Made by a program: the position numbers and the translations under genes. Source: an uncultured Eubacterium sp. (GTDB lineage: Bacteria; Bacillota; Clostridia; Peptostreptococcales; Anaerovoracaceae). Taken from it: a DNA stretch of 22,773 nucleotides. Positions 1 to 7,053 of the stretch are shown here, in pieces. The notes beneath the pieces were generated by a model. It saw only the letters and a list, made by a program, of their open reading frames with translations. It did no database searches and had not been told where the DNA came from. The stretch covers positions 1-22,773 of the forward strand of contig UQRM01000035.1 of the NCBI GenBank assembly GCA_900543485.1, in the 5' to 3' direction. Numbering within the stretch: position 1 is the first letter of the stretch; each line of letters opens with the position of its first letter.

Positions 1-187
1 GGTCAGGGCACAACTCTGCCGTAACTATCTTTACACCTTTCCACTCGCAAAGCTGCCTAAGAATTTTCCCTACCGCTATCTTTTTCTCACCATAAAAAAC
101 CATTCTCCGATATTTCGGCGCAAAGACTATGTGATATTTGCAATTCCATTTTGAATGCGCTAAACTATTTATGTCGTTAAGACTCAT
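1..187 (-). CDS. tnpA: IS200/IS605 family transposase TnpA, N-terminal 62 residues (partial)
   Basis: Small HUH-type single-strand transposase that cuts and rejoins element ends through a catalytic tyrosine. The visible frame begins MSLNDINSLAHSKWNCKYHI and continues with VFAPKYRRMVFYGEKK and LRQLCEWKGV, the classic N-terminus of the IS200 TnpA family (HxKW, KYHIVFxPKYRR). The reading frame runs off the left edge at ...TAELCPD, immediately before the position where the family carries its HUH (HVHM-like) metal-binding motif, so catalytic integrity cannot be judged. The ATG at 187 is preceded by a full AGGAGG at 196-201. The gene points away from the neighbouring operon. Confidence 0.85.
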   Translation of the reverse strand, partial: MSLNDINSLAHSKWNCKYHIVFAPKYRRMVFYGEKKIAVGKILRQLCEWKGVKIVTAELCPD

Positions 188-199
188 TTAATTTTCCTC

Positions 200-246
200 C
201 TGTTAAACTTTATTGCAGTTGCCAGACCGCGATTTTAGTTTAACAG
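200..246 (-). repeat. 10-bp inverted repeat overlapping the tnpA ribosome-binding site
   Basis: CTGTTAAACT at 200-209 pairs perfectly with AGTTTAACAG at 237-246. The stem begins within the last two bases of the tnpA AGGAGG (196-201), so folding of the mRNA would partly mask the ribosome-binding site. IS200-group elements are known to keep transposase translation low through 5' mRNA structure; that role here is an inference from position. Confidence 0.6.
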
Positions 247-281
247 TTGGAAAATTATTGTTCAAACGCATAGCTTCAACG

Positions 282-304
282 AACCCCGTGTCTAACACGG
301 GGTT
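282..304. repeat. 10-bp hairpin, probable IS200-type left-end recognition structure
   Basis: AACCCCGTGT at 282-291 pairs perfectly with ACACGGGGTT at 295-304 around a 3-nt loop. It lies about 95 bp upstream of the tnpA start, where IS200/IS605 elements carry the subterminal hairpin bound by TnpA. On the plus strand it is followed by TTTTCC, so it could also act as a weak terminator that insulates tnpA from outside transcription. Confidence 0.55.
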
Positions 305-313
305 TTCCTTATA

Positions 314-363
314 CAAAAAAACATCAACGCCGCGGAGTCGAAGACTGCTCCGCGGCGTTGATG
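314..363 (-). terminator. Intrinsic terminator of the nucleoside-transport operon
   Basis: A perfect 16-bp stem (322-337 with 348-363, 10-nt loop, GC-rich core CGCCGCGGAG) lies about 20 bp downstream of the PHP gene stop. On the minus strand it is followed by a run of seven T (positions 321-315). This is a textbook rho-independent terminator closing the 8-gene minus-strand operon. Confidence 0.92.
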
Positions 364-383
364 CCAAATATTTTCAGTTTTCT

Positions 384-1259
384 TCAGTCTGTAACAGAAA
401 GAAAAGGATTCTTCCGTATCCAGTCTTGCTCCTGGCTGTAATCCGGTCCGTGGAAATCAGAGCCTCTCGTTATCCACAGGCCGTGGCGATGGGCCATCCC
501 GGCAAAACGGCCGGCCTGCTTTTCATCCTGGTCCGGATGATAGCATTCCAGTCCGCCAAGCCCCTGATCCGCCAGGCTGACCACCAGCTTTTCCACAGCT
601 CGGTAAAAATCCTCGGATCCGGTGATCCCCATGCCTTTTATCTGTATGGGATGAGCCAGGACTGGGATCCCGCCGGCTCCTCTTATCAGCGATATAGCCT
701 CAGAGGATGAGAAGGGTTCCTTTTTCACGGCCCTGGCCCGGCTGCTCTCCAGGAACCGGCCGGGACTGAAGGCTTCCCGGTAGTCGGCGATATACCCTTT
801 TTCCACCATGGCGCGGGCGATGACAGGCTTCCCCACGTAGCCGCCGGGGTGTCGCTCCTTCAGCTCGCTCAGCGACAAAGGATATCCCATATCCGTCAAA
901 GCCTTCAGCAGCCCTTCGTTACGACGCTGTCTGCGCCTGTCCAGCTCTTTCATCACACGCCTGAAATCCCTGTCCTCCAAATCCATGCCATATCCAAGGA
1001 TGTGAAGATCAACGCCTTGTTCCGTCTCCGTATCCAACTCTATGCCGGGGATGACCCGCACGCCGTTTTTCCGTCCGGCATCGACAGCTTCTTTCACACC
1101 ACCAATACCATCGTGATCCGTTATGGCGATGTCTGAATATCCCATTTTCCCGGCTTTTTCCACTATGGCCCCCGGACTGGACTGACCGTCAGAATAATAA
1201 GTATGGATGTGAAGATCGGCTTTCCCCATATCAATCATCGATAATTTCATACCACTCAC
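384..1259 (-). CDS. PHP-domain phosphoesterase (TrpH/YciV-like)
   Basis: Predicted metal-dependent phosphoesterase of the PHP superfamily. Characterised relatives (YciV/RNase AM, 3',5'-nucleotide bisphosphate phosphatases) act on 5'-phosphorylated RNA or nucleotides. Visible metal-site motifs are DLHIHTYYSDG (residues 15-25), ITDHDG (46-51), PGIEL with Glu74, LAHPIQ and the C-terminal GSDFHG. The central insert with GYPLSLSELKER and GKPVIARAMVEKGYI is typical of this subfamily, and 291 aa is the usual length. The GTG at 1259 overlaps the stop of the DJ-1 gene (GTGA). ATG codons at codon positions 4, 8 and 11 are alternatives, and none has a strong SD, so translation is probably coupled to the upstream gene. 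It is the last gene of the operon. The substrate here is unknown. Confidence 0.88.
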   Translation of the reverse strand: MSGMKLSMIDMGKADLHIHTYYSDGQSSPGAIVEKAGKMGYSDIAITDHDGIGGVKEAVDAGRKNGVRVIPGIELDTETEQGVDLHILGYGMDLEDRDFRRVMKELDRRRQRRNEGLLKALTDMGYPLSLSELKERHPGGYVGKPVIARAMVEKGYIADYREAFSPGRFLESSRARAVKKEPFSSSEAISLIRGAGGIPVLAHPIQIKGMGITGSEDFYRAVEKLVVSLADQGLGGLECYHPDQDEKQAGRFAGMAHRHGLWITRGSDFHGPDYSQEQDWIRKNPFLSVTD

Positions 1260-1804
1260 TTGCGCTGATACAGCAAATCTTCCGCGATCTCGTCAGAAGC
1301 AGCCTTCCCTTTGATAGCTTCCACCAGAGCAAGGGCGAATTCCATGGCGAGAGCCGGGCCTCGTCCCGTGATGATATTGCCGTCCACCGTCACGGCAGCG
1401 CCTGTAGCCTGCGCCCCGGTCAGAGTATCTTCCATGCCGGGATAAACAGTCGCCTTCTTTCCTTCTATGATGCCGCAGTGTCCCAATATCATCGGCGCGG
1501 CGCAGATGGCCGCCAGCTTCTTACCGTTCTCGGCGAAACACTTTATGTGCGTCAGCAGCCCTTCATGAGCCTGCAGGTTGGCAGCTCCCGGCATCCCGCC
1601 CGGCAGCACTATCATCTCACAGTCCTCGTACTCCGCGTCCTCATAAAGGATGTCCGCCGTTACCGGCACACCGTGAGTCCCTGTAACAACTCTATTTCCC
1701 GTTACGGACACGGTCTGCACATCTATTGATGCCCGTCTGAGCACATCTACAGCCGTCAGCGCCTCTATCTCTTCAAACCCTTCTGCCAAATGGACATATA
1801 TCAT
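1256..1804 (-). CDS. DJ-1/PfpI family protein (YajL/ThiJ-like)
   Basis: Member of the DJ-1/ThiJ/PfpI superfamily, class I glutamine-amidotransferase-like fold. The conserved acidic residue sits in GFEEIEA (Glu14) and the nucleophile-elbow cysteine in LAAICAAP (Cys101), with downstream ATVYPG and ITGRGPA segments typical of the DJ-1 subgroup. Length 182 aa is standard. Relatives are reported as redox sensors, chaperones or deglycases, so the exact activity is unsettled. The ATG at 1804 follows the permease stop by 3 nt, and its SD (GAGAGGAGAGA) lies in the last permease codons. It overlaps the PHP start by 4 nt, so the two are translationally linked. Confidence 0.92.
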   Translation of the reverse strand: MIYVHLAEGFEEIEALTAVDVLRRASIDVQTVSVTGNRVVTGTHGVPVTADILYEDAEYEDCEMIVLPGGMPGAANLQAHEGLLTHIKCFAENGKKLAAICAAPMILGHCGIIEGKKATVYPGMEDTLTGAQATGAAVTVDGNIITGRGPALAMEFALALVEAIKGKAASDEIAEDLLYQRK

Positions 1805-1807
1805 ATA

Positions 1808-2734
1808 TCATCTCTCCTCTCTGAAATAATTGTTGCCAAGATCAGCCGGAGGCTGACTTTCTTTTTTCTTCTTATATGTACTGAATATGACTATCAGTAT
1901 GGTCGCCACGTAAGGGATCATATCCACCAGGTACTGAGATACGTTGAATCCCATGGCCTGGAGCCTGAGTCCCAGGATGCTGAGGCCGCCGAAGAGGGCC
2001 GCGCCGAAAAAACCTTTGATAGGATTCCACGCCACGAATATTACCAGGGCTACCGCTATCCAGCCGCGGCCGTTGACGATATTCTCCTGCCATATGGGCA
2101 TCCTCACCAGGGAAAGATAGGCGCCGCCCAGACCGCATAGAGCTCCCCCTATCAGTATATGGATATATTTGTAAAGAGCGACATTTATGCCGGAGGCGTC
2201 AGCCGCCGCATTGCTTTCGCCCAGGGCTTTGAGATTCATCCCCATCCTGGTCCTGTACATGTACACGGCTGCCAGCCCGCACATTATGTAGCTGAGGTAT
2301 ACGAACAGGTCCTGCTGGAAGAATACAGGTCCGATGAACGGGATATCTCCCAGAACAGGTATGGATATCTTTCCAAAGAAAGATATCACCGAAGACGGTG
2401 CGCTCATCCCCAAAAGAGGCTGTCCCACAAACTGAGCATAGCCTGTGCCGAATATGGTCAAAGTGAGCCCGCATACTATCTGATTAGCCCTCAGGGTCAC
2501 AGTCAGTATAGCATAGATCAGCGCCCCCGCAGCTCCCGTCACTGCTGCCGCCAATATGGCCACCACAGGGCTTTCCGTATTCATAGCTGCCAGGAATCCC
2601 ATCACGGCACCTATCAGCATCATGCCCTCAACCCCCAGATTGGTGCTCCCTGATTTTTCAGTTATCAGCTCGCCCAGCGTGGCGAAGACCAGCGGTGTTC
2701 CCGCAACCACACATGCCGCAAGAAAATCTGTCAT
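1808..2734 (-). CDS. nupQ: Nucleoside ABC transporter permease, NupQ/RnsD type
   Basis: Inner-membrane permease (308 aa) of the BMP/BPD_transp_2 (branched-chain/monosaccharide-like) family. It begins with a hydrophobic helix and the hallmark LGELITEKSGSTNLGVEGMM near residues 20-41, then about eight hydrophobic segments, and ends in a basic tail (TYKKKKE). It pairs with the larger permease encoded immediately upstream to form the translocation pore. Start ATG at 2734 follows the upstream stop by 2 nt with the SD GAGGAGG inside the last codons of that gene. Gene order matches B. subtilis nupNOPQ and streptococcal rnsABCD; nucleoside specificity is inferred from family and from adjacent xpt. 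Confidence 0.88.
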   Translation of the reverse strand: MTDFLAACVVAGTPLVFATLGELITEKSGSTNLGVEGMMLIGAVMGFLAAMNTESPVVAILAAAVTGAAGALIYAILTVTLRANQIVCGLTLTIFGTGYAQFVGQPLLGMSAPSSVISFFGKISIPVLGDIPFIGPVFFQQDLFVYLSYIMCGLAAVYMYRTRMGMNLKALGESNAAADASGINVALYKYIHILIGGALCGLGGAYLSLVRMPIWQENIVNGRGWIAVALVIFVAWNPIKGFFGAALFGGLSILGLRLQAMGFNVSQYLVDMIPYVATILIVIFSTYKKKKESQPPADLGNNYFREER

Positions 2735-2736
2735 GA

Positions 2737-3813
2737 CTACGCCACCTCCTCTTTGTTTCTGCCTATGTGAACCTTATATCTCATGAAAAACTCGCTTCCC
2801 AATATGAAGAACAATATCAGTCCCTGTACTATATCAGCTACGGAGCTTGAGACTCCCAGAGCTATCTGTATATAATCACCGCCCTGCAGCAATACAGCGA
2901 AAGCTATACATATGATAAAGGCCGAGACAGCGTTGAGCTTGGAAAGCCATGCCGGTATTATGGCTGTAAAACCGTAGTTGTTGGCGATACCGTACACCAA
3001 AGTTTTCTCAACGGCTGAAGCCTGTATCATCCCCGTGATGCCGCAGAGGCCTCCCGAAACTATCATGGCCGTTATTATTATACGGCTTATGTTCATTCCC
3101 GCATACCTGGCCGTCTCTATGCTTTCTCCTACCACGGCTATCTCATAGCCCTTCTTGGTATGCTTCATGAAGAAGTACACGGCCACCGTCGCCAGTATGG
3201 CAAAGATCCAGCCTATGTGAATACCTCCCAAAACGGGGAGCCTGGCGCTGTCCGGGAACATCTCTATTCTCGGGAACCCATTGACCGACGGATCTCTCCA
3301 CGGTCCGTACTGAAGATATGTGACGAACTTGATGGCCACGTAATTCATCATCAGCGTGAATATCGTCTCGTTGGTCCCCAGCTTGGCCTTGAATATGGCC
3401 GGTATGAAGGCCCATATGCCGCCGCACAGAGCCGCAGCCGCCATCATCAGCAGCATCATCAGTGGCTGAGGTGTATCAGGGCTCAGGTTGAGGGCTATCC
3501 ATGTGGCTCCCAGAGCTCCCATGGTTATCTGGCCCTCGGCGCCGATGTTCCAGAATTTCATCTTAAAAGCCACTATTATGCCCAGCGATGTGATTATCAG
3601 CGGAACCGCCTTGACGATCGTCTGCTTTATCCTCAACTCTGTCCCCACAGCTCCCAGGATAACTTCCTTGAAGATATGGAAAGGATTCAGGCCGAATACG
3701 GCCAGTATGATGCCGGCAAACACCATGGAAAGCAATACGGCCAGCACCGTTATCATTATCTCCTTGCTCTTTGGCAGGTCGTCCCGCTTGGTCAGTCTTA
3801 TGAAGTTCATCAC
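2737..3813 (-). CDS. nupP: Nucleoside ABC transporter permease, NupP/RnsC type
   Basis: The larger permease (358 aa) of the same transporter. It has an N-terminal cytoplasmic stretch, a first membrane helix around residues 20-42, the insertion HIFKEVILGAVGTELRIKQT typical of the NupP/YufP group, then FKMKFWNIGAEGQITMGAL, the conserved permease motif, and several further helices. The GTG at 3813 overlaps the ATPase stop (GTGA) with GGAGG 7 nt upstream; the ATG at 3810 is an equally possible start. Membrane partner of the 308-aa permease; energised by the upstream ATPase. Confidence 0.88.
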   Translation of the reverse strand: MMNFIRLTKRDDLPKSKEIMITVLAVLLSMVFAGIILAVFGLNPFHIFKEVILGAVGTELRIKQTIVKAVPLIITSLGIIVAFKMKFWNIGAEGQITMGALGATWIALNLSPDTPQPLMMLLMMAAAALCGGIWAFIPAIFKAKLGTNETIFTLMMNYVAIKFVTYLQYGPWRDPSVNGFPRIEMFPDSARLPVLGGIHIGWIFAILATVAVYFFMKHTKKGYEIAVVGESIETARYAGMNISRIIITAMIVSGGLCGITGMIQASAVEKTLVYGIANNYGFTAIIPAWLSKLNAVSAFIICIAFAVLLQGGDYIQIALGVSSSVADIVQGLILFFILGSEFFMRYKVHIGRNKEEVA

Positions 3814-5342
3814 GCGCCCACCTCCTCACCAGCGCCGTCAAGGGATTTTCCCGTCATCAGCAGTCCTATGTCTTCCTTCGTCACCTTGTCCGGATCCACT
3901 ATGCCTGTCACCTCACCGTGACACAGCACTACGACCCGATCGCACAGATCCATCAGCACGTCCAGATCTTCTCCTACGAACAGCACACCTACTCCCGCCG
4001 CTTTCTGCTGATTCAGCAGCTCATAGATCTTATAAGAAGCACCGATATCCAGCCCTCTGACAGGATATGCTGTTATCAGCACTCTGGGAGACGAGTCTAT
4101 CTCTCTCCCCAGCAGCACCTTCTGGACATTGCCTCCTGACAGCTTCTTCACCGGAGTATATATGCTGGGAGTCTGTATATCCAGCTCCTTCACGATCTTC
4201 TTGGCCTTCTCTATACAAGGCCCTCTGTGAAGGATGAAGCCCGGTCTGTTCTGGTAGTCCTTGAGGATTATGTTGTGAACGATATCCATTCCTCCTACCA
4301 GTCCCATCCCCAATCGATCCTCAGGTATGAAGCCCATCCTTATACCCAGCTTTATGATATCACGGGGAGTCTTCCCCACTATGTTCTCTCCGTCGAAGAA
4401 TATACGTCCCTTCTGGGTCTTCACCAGTCCCGCGATGGCCTCGCACAGCTCCTTCTGGCCGCTGTTGGCTACACCGGCCACACCGACGATCTCGTGGGAA
4501 TTTATATCGAAACTAACGCCTGAAACAGCCTCCTTGCCTTCTCCGTTGAGAACGGTGATCTCATCCAGCTGCAGCAGCGGCTTCTTATCGCTGAACTTCT
4601 TCTTTTCTATGGAAAGATCCACCTTCTTGCCTACCATCATCTCGATGAGATCGGAGACTTCCGTTTCTCCGGTGACGACAGTTCCGATGGAGCGGCCTTT
4701 CCTCAATACCGTAACTCTGTCGGATATCTCCATCACCTCGTTGAGCTTGTGGGTGATGATGACCACAGAACATCCCTGCTCCTTCATGTTCCGAATCACC
4801 CGGAAGAGCTTCTTTATCTCCTGAGGAGTAAGCACTGCTGTAGGCTCATCCATTATCAGTATCCTGGCGCCGCGGTACAATACCTTTACTATCTCCAGAG
4901 TCTGCTTTTCCCCTACCGACATATCGTAGACTTTCTTATCTGGATCTACATCGAGACCATATCTGTCGGAAAGTTCCTTTACCTCTTTGGCCAGCTTCTT
5001 CCCGTGAACGAAAAAGCCGGCAGGCTGTCCTATGATGACGTTTTCTTTGGCCGTCATTACGTCCACCAGCTTGAAATGCTGATGGATCATCCCTATCCCC
5101 AGCCTGATGGAATCCTTCGGAGACGAAAACCGAACTTCCTTTCCGTCTATCCTTATCTGTCCCGTATCCGGGGTATATATCCCTGCCAGCATGTTCATCA
5201 GCGTAGATTTCCCTGCGCCGTTTTCACCCAGGAGCGCGTGGACTTCTCCCTTTCTTACCGACAGGTCCACCGCGTCGTTGGCCTTATGGGCGCCGAAGCT
5301 CTTGCTGATATTTTTCATTTCGATTGCAAGATTCTGCTCCAC
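3810..5342 (-). CDS. nupO: Nucleoside ABC transporter ATP-binding protein, two fused NBDs (NupO/RnsB type)
   Basis: Cytoplasmic ATPase (510 aa) with two nucleotide-binding domains in tandem, the arrangement of sugar and nucleoside CUT2-like importers. NBD1 carries Walker A GENGAGKST (39-47), signature MSVGEKQ and Walker B ILIMDEPTAVLTPQE. NBD2 lacks a canonical Walker A (GVANSGQKELCE) but keeps LSGGNVQKVLLGRE and a Walker B-like ITAYPVRGLDIGA. This asymmetry is normal in the family. The start is GTG at 5342 with GGAGG 6 nt upstream; the next gene overlaps its stop. A hairpin separates it from bmp. Confidence 0.92.
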   Translation of the reverse strand: MEQNLAIEMKNISKSFGAHKANDAVDLSVRKGEVHALLGENGAGKSTLMNMLAGIYTPDTGQIRIDGKEVRFSSPKDSIRLGIGMIHQHFKLVDVMTAKENVIIGQPAGFFVHGKKLAKEVKELSDRYGLDVDPDKKVYDMSVGEKQTLEIVKVLYRGARILIMDEPTAVLTPQEIKKLFRVIRNMKEQGCSVVIITHKLNEVMEISDRVTVLRKGRSIGTVVTGETEVSDLIEMMVGKKVDLSIEKKKFSDKKPLLQLDEITVLNGEGKEAVSGVSFDINSHEIVGVAGVANSGQKELCEAIAGLVKTQKGRIFFDGENIVGKTPRDIIKLGIRMGFIPEDRLGMGLVGGMDIVHNIILKDYQNRPGFILHRGPCIEKAKKIVKELDIQTPSIYTPVKKLSGGNVQKVLLGREIDSSPRVLITAYPVRGLDIGASYKIYELLNQQKAAGVGVLFVGEDLDVLMDLCDRVVVLCHGEVTGIVDPDKVTKEDIGLLMTGKSLDGAGEEVGA

Positions 5343-5387
5343 TGTATTCCTCCGTACATTGCATCGTTGTTTTCCGCATAAATAGTA

Positions 5388-5413
5388 TAAGGGGAACTGA
5401 GCTGTTCCCCTTA
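5388..5413 (-). terminator. Hairpin between bmp and the ATPase gene (attenuator or mRNA-stability element)
   Basis: TAAGGGGAAC (5388-5397) and GTTCCCCTTA (5404-5413) form a perfect 10-bp stem with a 6-nt loop. On the minus strand it is followed by only a broken T-rich stretch, so termination would be partial at best. In transporters that need more binding protein than ATPase or permease, such intercistronic hairpins commonly set the ratio by partial termination or by protecting the upstream mRNA; that function is inferred. Confidence 0.55.
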
Positions 5414-5469
5414 TTAATATACCATATTATGTCTTCCTTTTGAAAGATTTTAATCGTATGGCCCGATAT

Positions 5470-6426
5470 TTAGTTGGAAGTGGCTGTCACGCCTTCCACT
5501 TCCTTGTTTATCTGCCAGATTTCCTCATCTGTCAGCGTCTGTCCTTCCTCACAGAGAAGAGTGCCGTCGGAGTATCTTATCTCTCCGGAGAACACTTCGA
5601 ATTCACCGTTCTCCATCTGCTCCTTCACGTCGTTTATCTGCTGAGCCACATCTTCAGGAACCGCAGACCCCAACTCGTCGAGACAGATCATGCCATCGGC
5701 CATGGAGCCGTAGTAGCTGAAAGGCTGATTACCTGACGGAGCAAATTCCCCGTTCAGCACTTTTTCAAATGTGGAGGAGAAGTAACCTTCTATATCCCAG
5801 TAAGGAGCCGTTATATAATAATCTCCCGCTACATTGTTGGCAACGTTCCAACCTGTGGTATAAACGCCTGCCTCCGAGGCAGCCAGCTGTGTAGCCGTGG
5901 AATCGGCGTGATACGTCAGTACGTCGCAATCCGCCGCGATCAACTGCTCTGCTCCCGTTCTCTCGATCTCGGCATCGCCCCACGTATTGATGTAGATGAC
6001 TTTGACTTCGATATCAGGGTTTATGGCCTGAGCTCCCAGCGTGAAGGCATTGATACCTATCTGTACTTCAGTGTACGGGAACGCTGCCACGTATCCCAGG
6101 ACTCCCGTCTCACTTACGGACGCCGCTGCCATACCACTGAGATATCTGGCCTCCTCCATGGAGCCGAAGAAGTTCTCAAGATTGGTCTCATTCTGATAAG
6201 ATCCTGAGAAATGCAGGAACGTGATATCGTCATAGTCTCCCGAATTGGCCAGCTCGTTGAGGACCTCTCCGTAGCCGAAGGAGCATCCTACGATTATGGT
6301 GCATCCCTGATCGACGAAGTTGGTCACTGCGTCTCTTATTGCCTGCGCGTCGTTCTCACCCAGGTTTTCCTTGATGAGCAACTCCAGATCGTTGGCTTCC
6401 GCCGCCGCTTCCAGGGCCTCATTCAT
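5470..6426 (-). CDS. BMP-family nucleoside-binding protein, 5'-truncated (no signal peptide or lipobox)
   Basis: Substrate-binding protein of the BMP/PnrA/NupN family that should be a lipoprotein feeding purine nucleosides to the transporter encoded downstream. The first ATG in frame is at 6426, but family sequence continues upstream in the same frame to about 6513: GGGEDSSGGSGK, a typical Gly/Ser-rich lipoprotein spacer, then VGALYIGNVNDGGFTQSM, the conserved first strand. No start codon, signal peptide or lipobox cysteine precedes it; at that point the sequence becomes the 3' end of xpt in another frame. As read, the product would be cytoplasmic or not made, and the ATG at 6426 would delete the first strand. 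The rest of the fold (IIVGCSFGYGEV, GVLGYVAAFPYTEVQIGINAFTLGA, VLTYHAD) looks intact. Either a true deletion or an assembly collapse explains this. Confidence 0.85.
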   Translation of the reverse strand: MNEALEAAAEANDLELLIKENLGENDAQAIRDAVTNFVDQGCTIIVGCSFGYGEVLNELANSGDYDDITFLHFSGSYQNETNLENFFGSMEEARYLSGMAAASVSETGVLGYVAAFPYTEVQIGINAFTLGAQAINPDIEVKVIYINTWGDAEIERTGAEQLIAADCDVLTYHADSTATQLAASEAGVYTTGWNVANNVAGDYYITAPYWDIEGYFSSTFEKVLNGEFAPSGNQPFSYYGSMADGMICLDELGSAVPEDVAQQINDVKEQMENGEFEVFSGEIRYSDGTLLCEEGQTLTDEEIWQINKEVEGVTATSN

Positions 6427-6473
6427 GCTTTGGGTAAAGCCTCCATCGTTGACATTACCGATGTAGAGGGCGC

Positions 6474-6516
6474 CTACCTTTCCGCTGCCGCCTGAGGAAT
6501 CTTCACCGCCGCCAGC
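6474..6516 (-). other. xpt/bmp junction: probable deletion point
   Basis: Two reading frames overlap here. In the xpt frame the conserved VESLAAV is followed by IPQAAAER and a stop, which does not resemble a normal Xpt C-terminus. In the -1 frame the same bases encode AGGGEDSSGGSGK, the spacer of the BMP lipoprotein. The shared GC-rich string GCTGGCGGCGG could be the recombination point. Missing between them are the last xpt codons, any intergenic region with SD, and the bmp signal peptide. Confidence 0.7.
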
Positions 6517-7040
6517 GATTCCACGGTATAGCCCTTTTCTCTGAGTCTGCGGCTGCCTCCCTGGAATCCTTTCTCAATGACCGCGCCTATGCCGATCACC
6601 TTTCCTCCGGCCTGCCCGACTATCTCCGTAAGCGCCATAGACGCTTCTCCATGAGCCATGAAGTCATCGATTATGAGAACTTTCTCGCCGGCCGTCAACA
6701 GATCCTTGGCTACCCTGAATTTGGAAACGGTCCCCTTGGTGAAGGATCTGGCATCCGCCTCATAAAATCCGTCATTCATCGTACTCGGCCTGGCCTTCTT
6801 GGCAAACACCACCGGCGGATATCCAAAGCACGGCGCCGTAAGACATGCCACAGCAATACCGCTGGCTTCCACCGTCAGTATCTTATCGATCTCGCTGTCC
6901 GCGAACCTCTTCCTGAACTCGGCTCCGATACGCTCCAGGAACCCGATATCCAACATATGATTGAGAAAGTGATCCACCTTCACTATCTCGGTGCCTATGG
7001 CGACACCCTCATTCAAAATCTTTTCCTTTAATTCTTTCAT
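6474..7040 (-). CDS. xpt: Xanthine phosphoribosyltransferase, altered C-terminus
   Basis: Cytoplasmic purine-salvage enzyme converting xanthine and PRPP to XMP. The start is the ATG at 7040 (MKELKEKILNEGVAIG), since longer reading in this frame only overlaps the upstream gene. Residues 18-40 (EIVKVDHFLNHMLDIGFLER) and the PRPP-binding loop VLIIDDFMAHGEAS (121-134) match Xpt closely, followed by GIGAVIEKGFQGG. B. subtilis Xpt is 194 aa; here 188 codons, but the last ~8 residues (IPQAAAER) read out of the family pattern because of the junction with bmp. The active-site regions are upstream of the change, so activity may be retained. No purine riboswitch leader precedes it: it sits 13 nt after the DivIVA-like gene. 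Confidence 0.92.
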   Translation of the reverse strand: MKELKEKILNEGVAIGTEIVKVDHFLNHMLDIGFLERIGAEFRKRFADSEIDKILTVEASGIAVACLTAPCFGYPPVVFAKKARPSTMNDGFYEADARSFTKGTVSKFRVAKDLLTAGEKVLIIDDFMAHGEASMALTEIVGQAGGKVIGIGAVIEKGFQGGSRRLREKGYTVESLAAVKIPQAAAER

Positions 7041-7053
7041 CGCCGGCTGATAA

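Larger units (their letters stand above)
1..310 (-). mobile_element. IS200/IS605-type insertion sequence, left-end part (truncated by window edge)
   Basis: The segment holds the start of a tnpA gene (to 187) preceded, on the minus strand, by two perfect 10-bp hairpins at 200-246 and 282-304. Subterminal hairpins rather than terminal inverted repeats are what IS200/IS605 elements use as end-recognition structures, so the outer hairpin is probably the left end. The exact outer boundary is not visible; I place it near 305-313, just before the A-tract of the neighbouring operon terminator. The right end lies beyond the left window edge. No accessory tnpB is seen here. Confidence 0.7.

Noticed and set aside
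3160..3921. 253-codon plus-strand open frame across the permease and ATPase genes
   Set aside because: Antisense shadow of two well-supported transporter genes; His/Tyr-rich composition without family resemblance.
6474..6540. A AAG GGC heptamer in the end of xpt as a programmed -1 frameshift producing an Xpt-BMP fusion
   Set aside because: The heptamer fits the X XXY YYZ form and the frame shift direction, but it lies in codons for a conserved Lys-Gly of Xpt, and fusing a cytoplasmic enzyme to an exported binding protein makes no sense. A deletion explains the data better.
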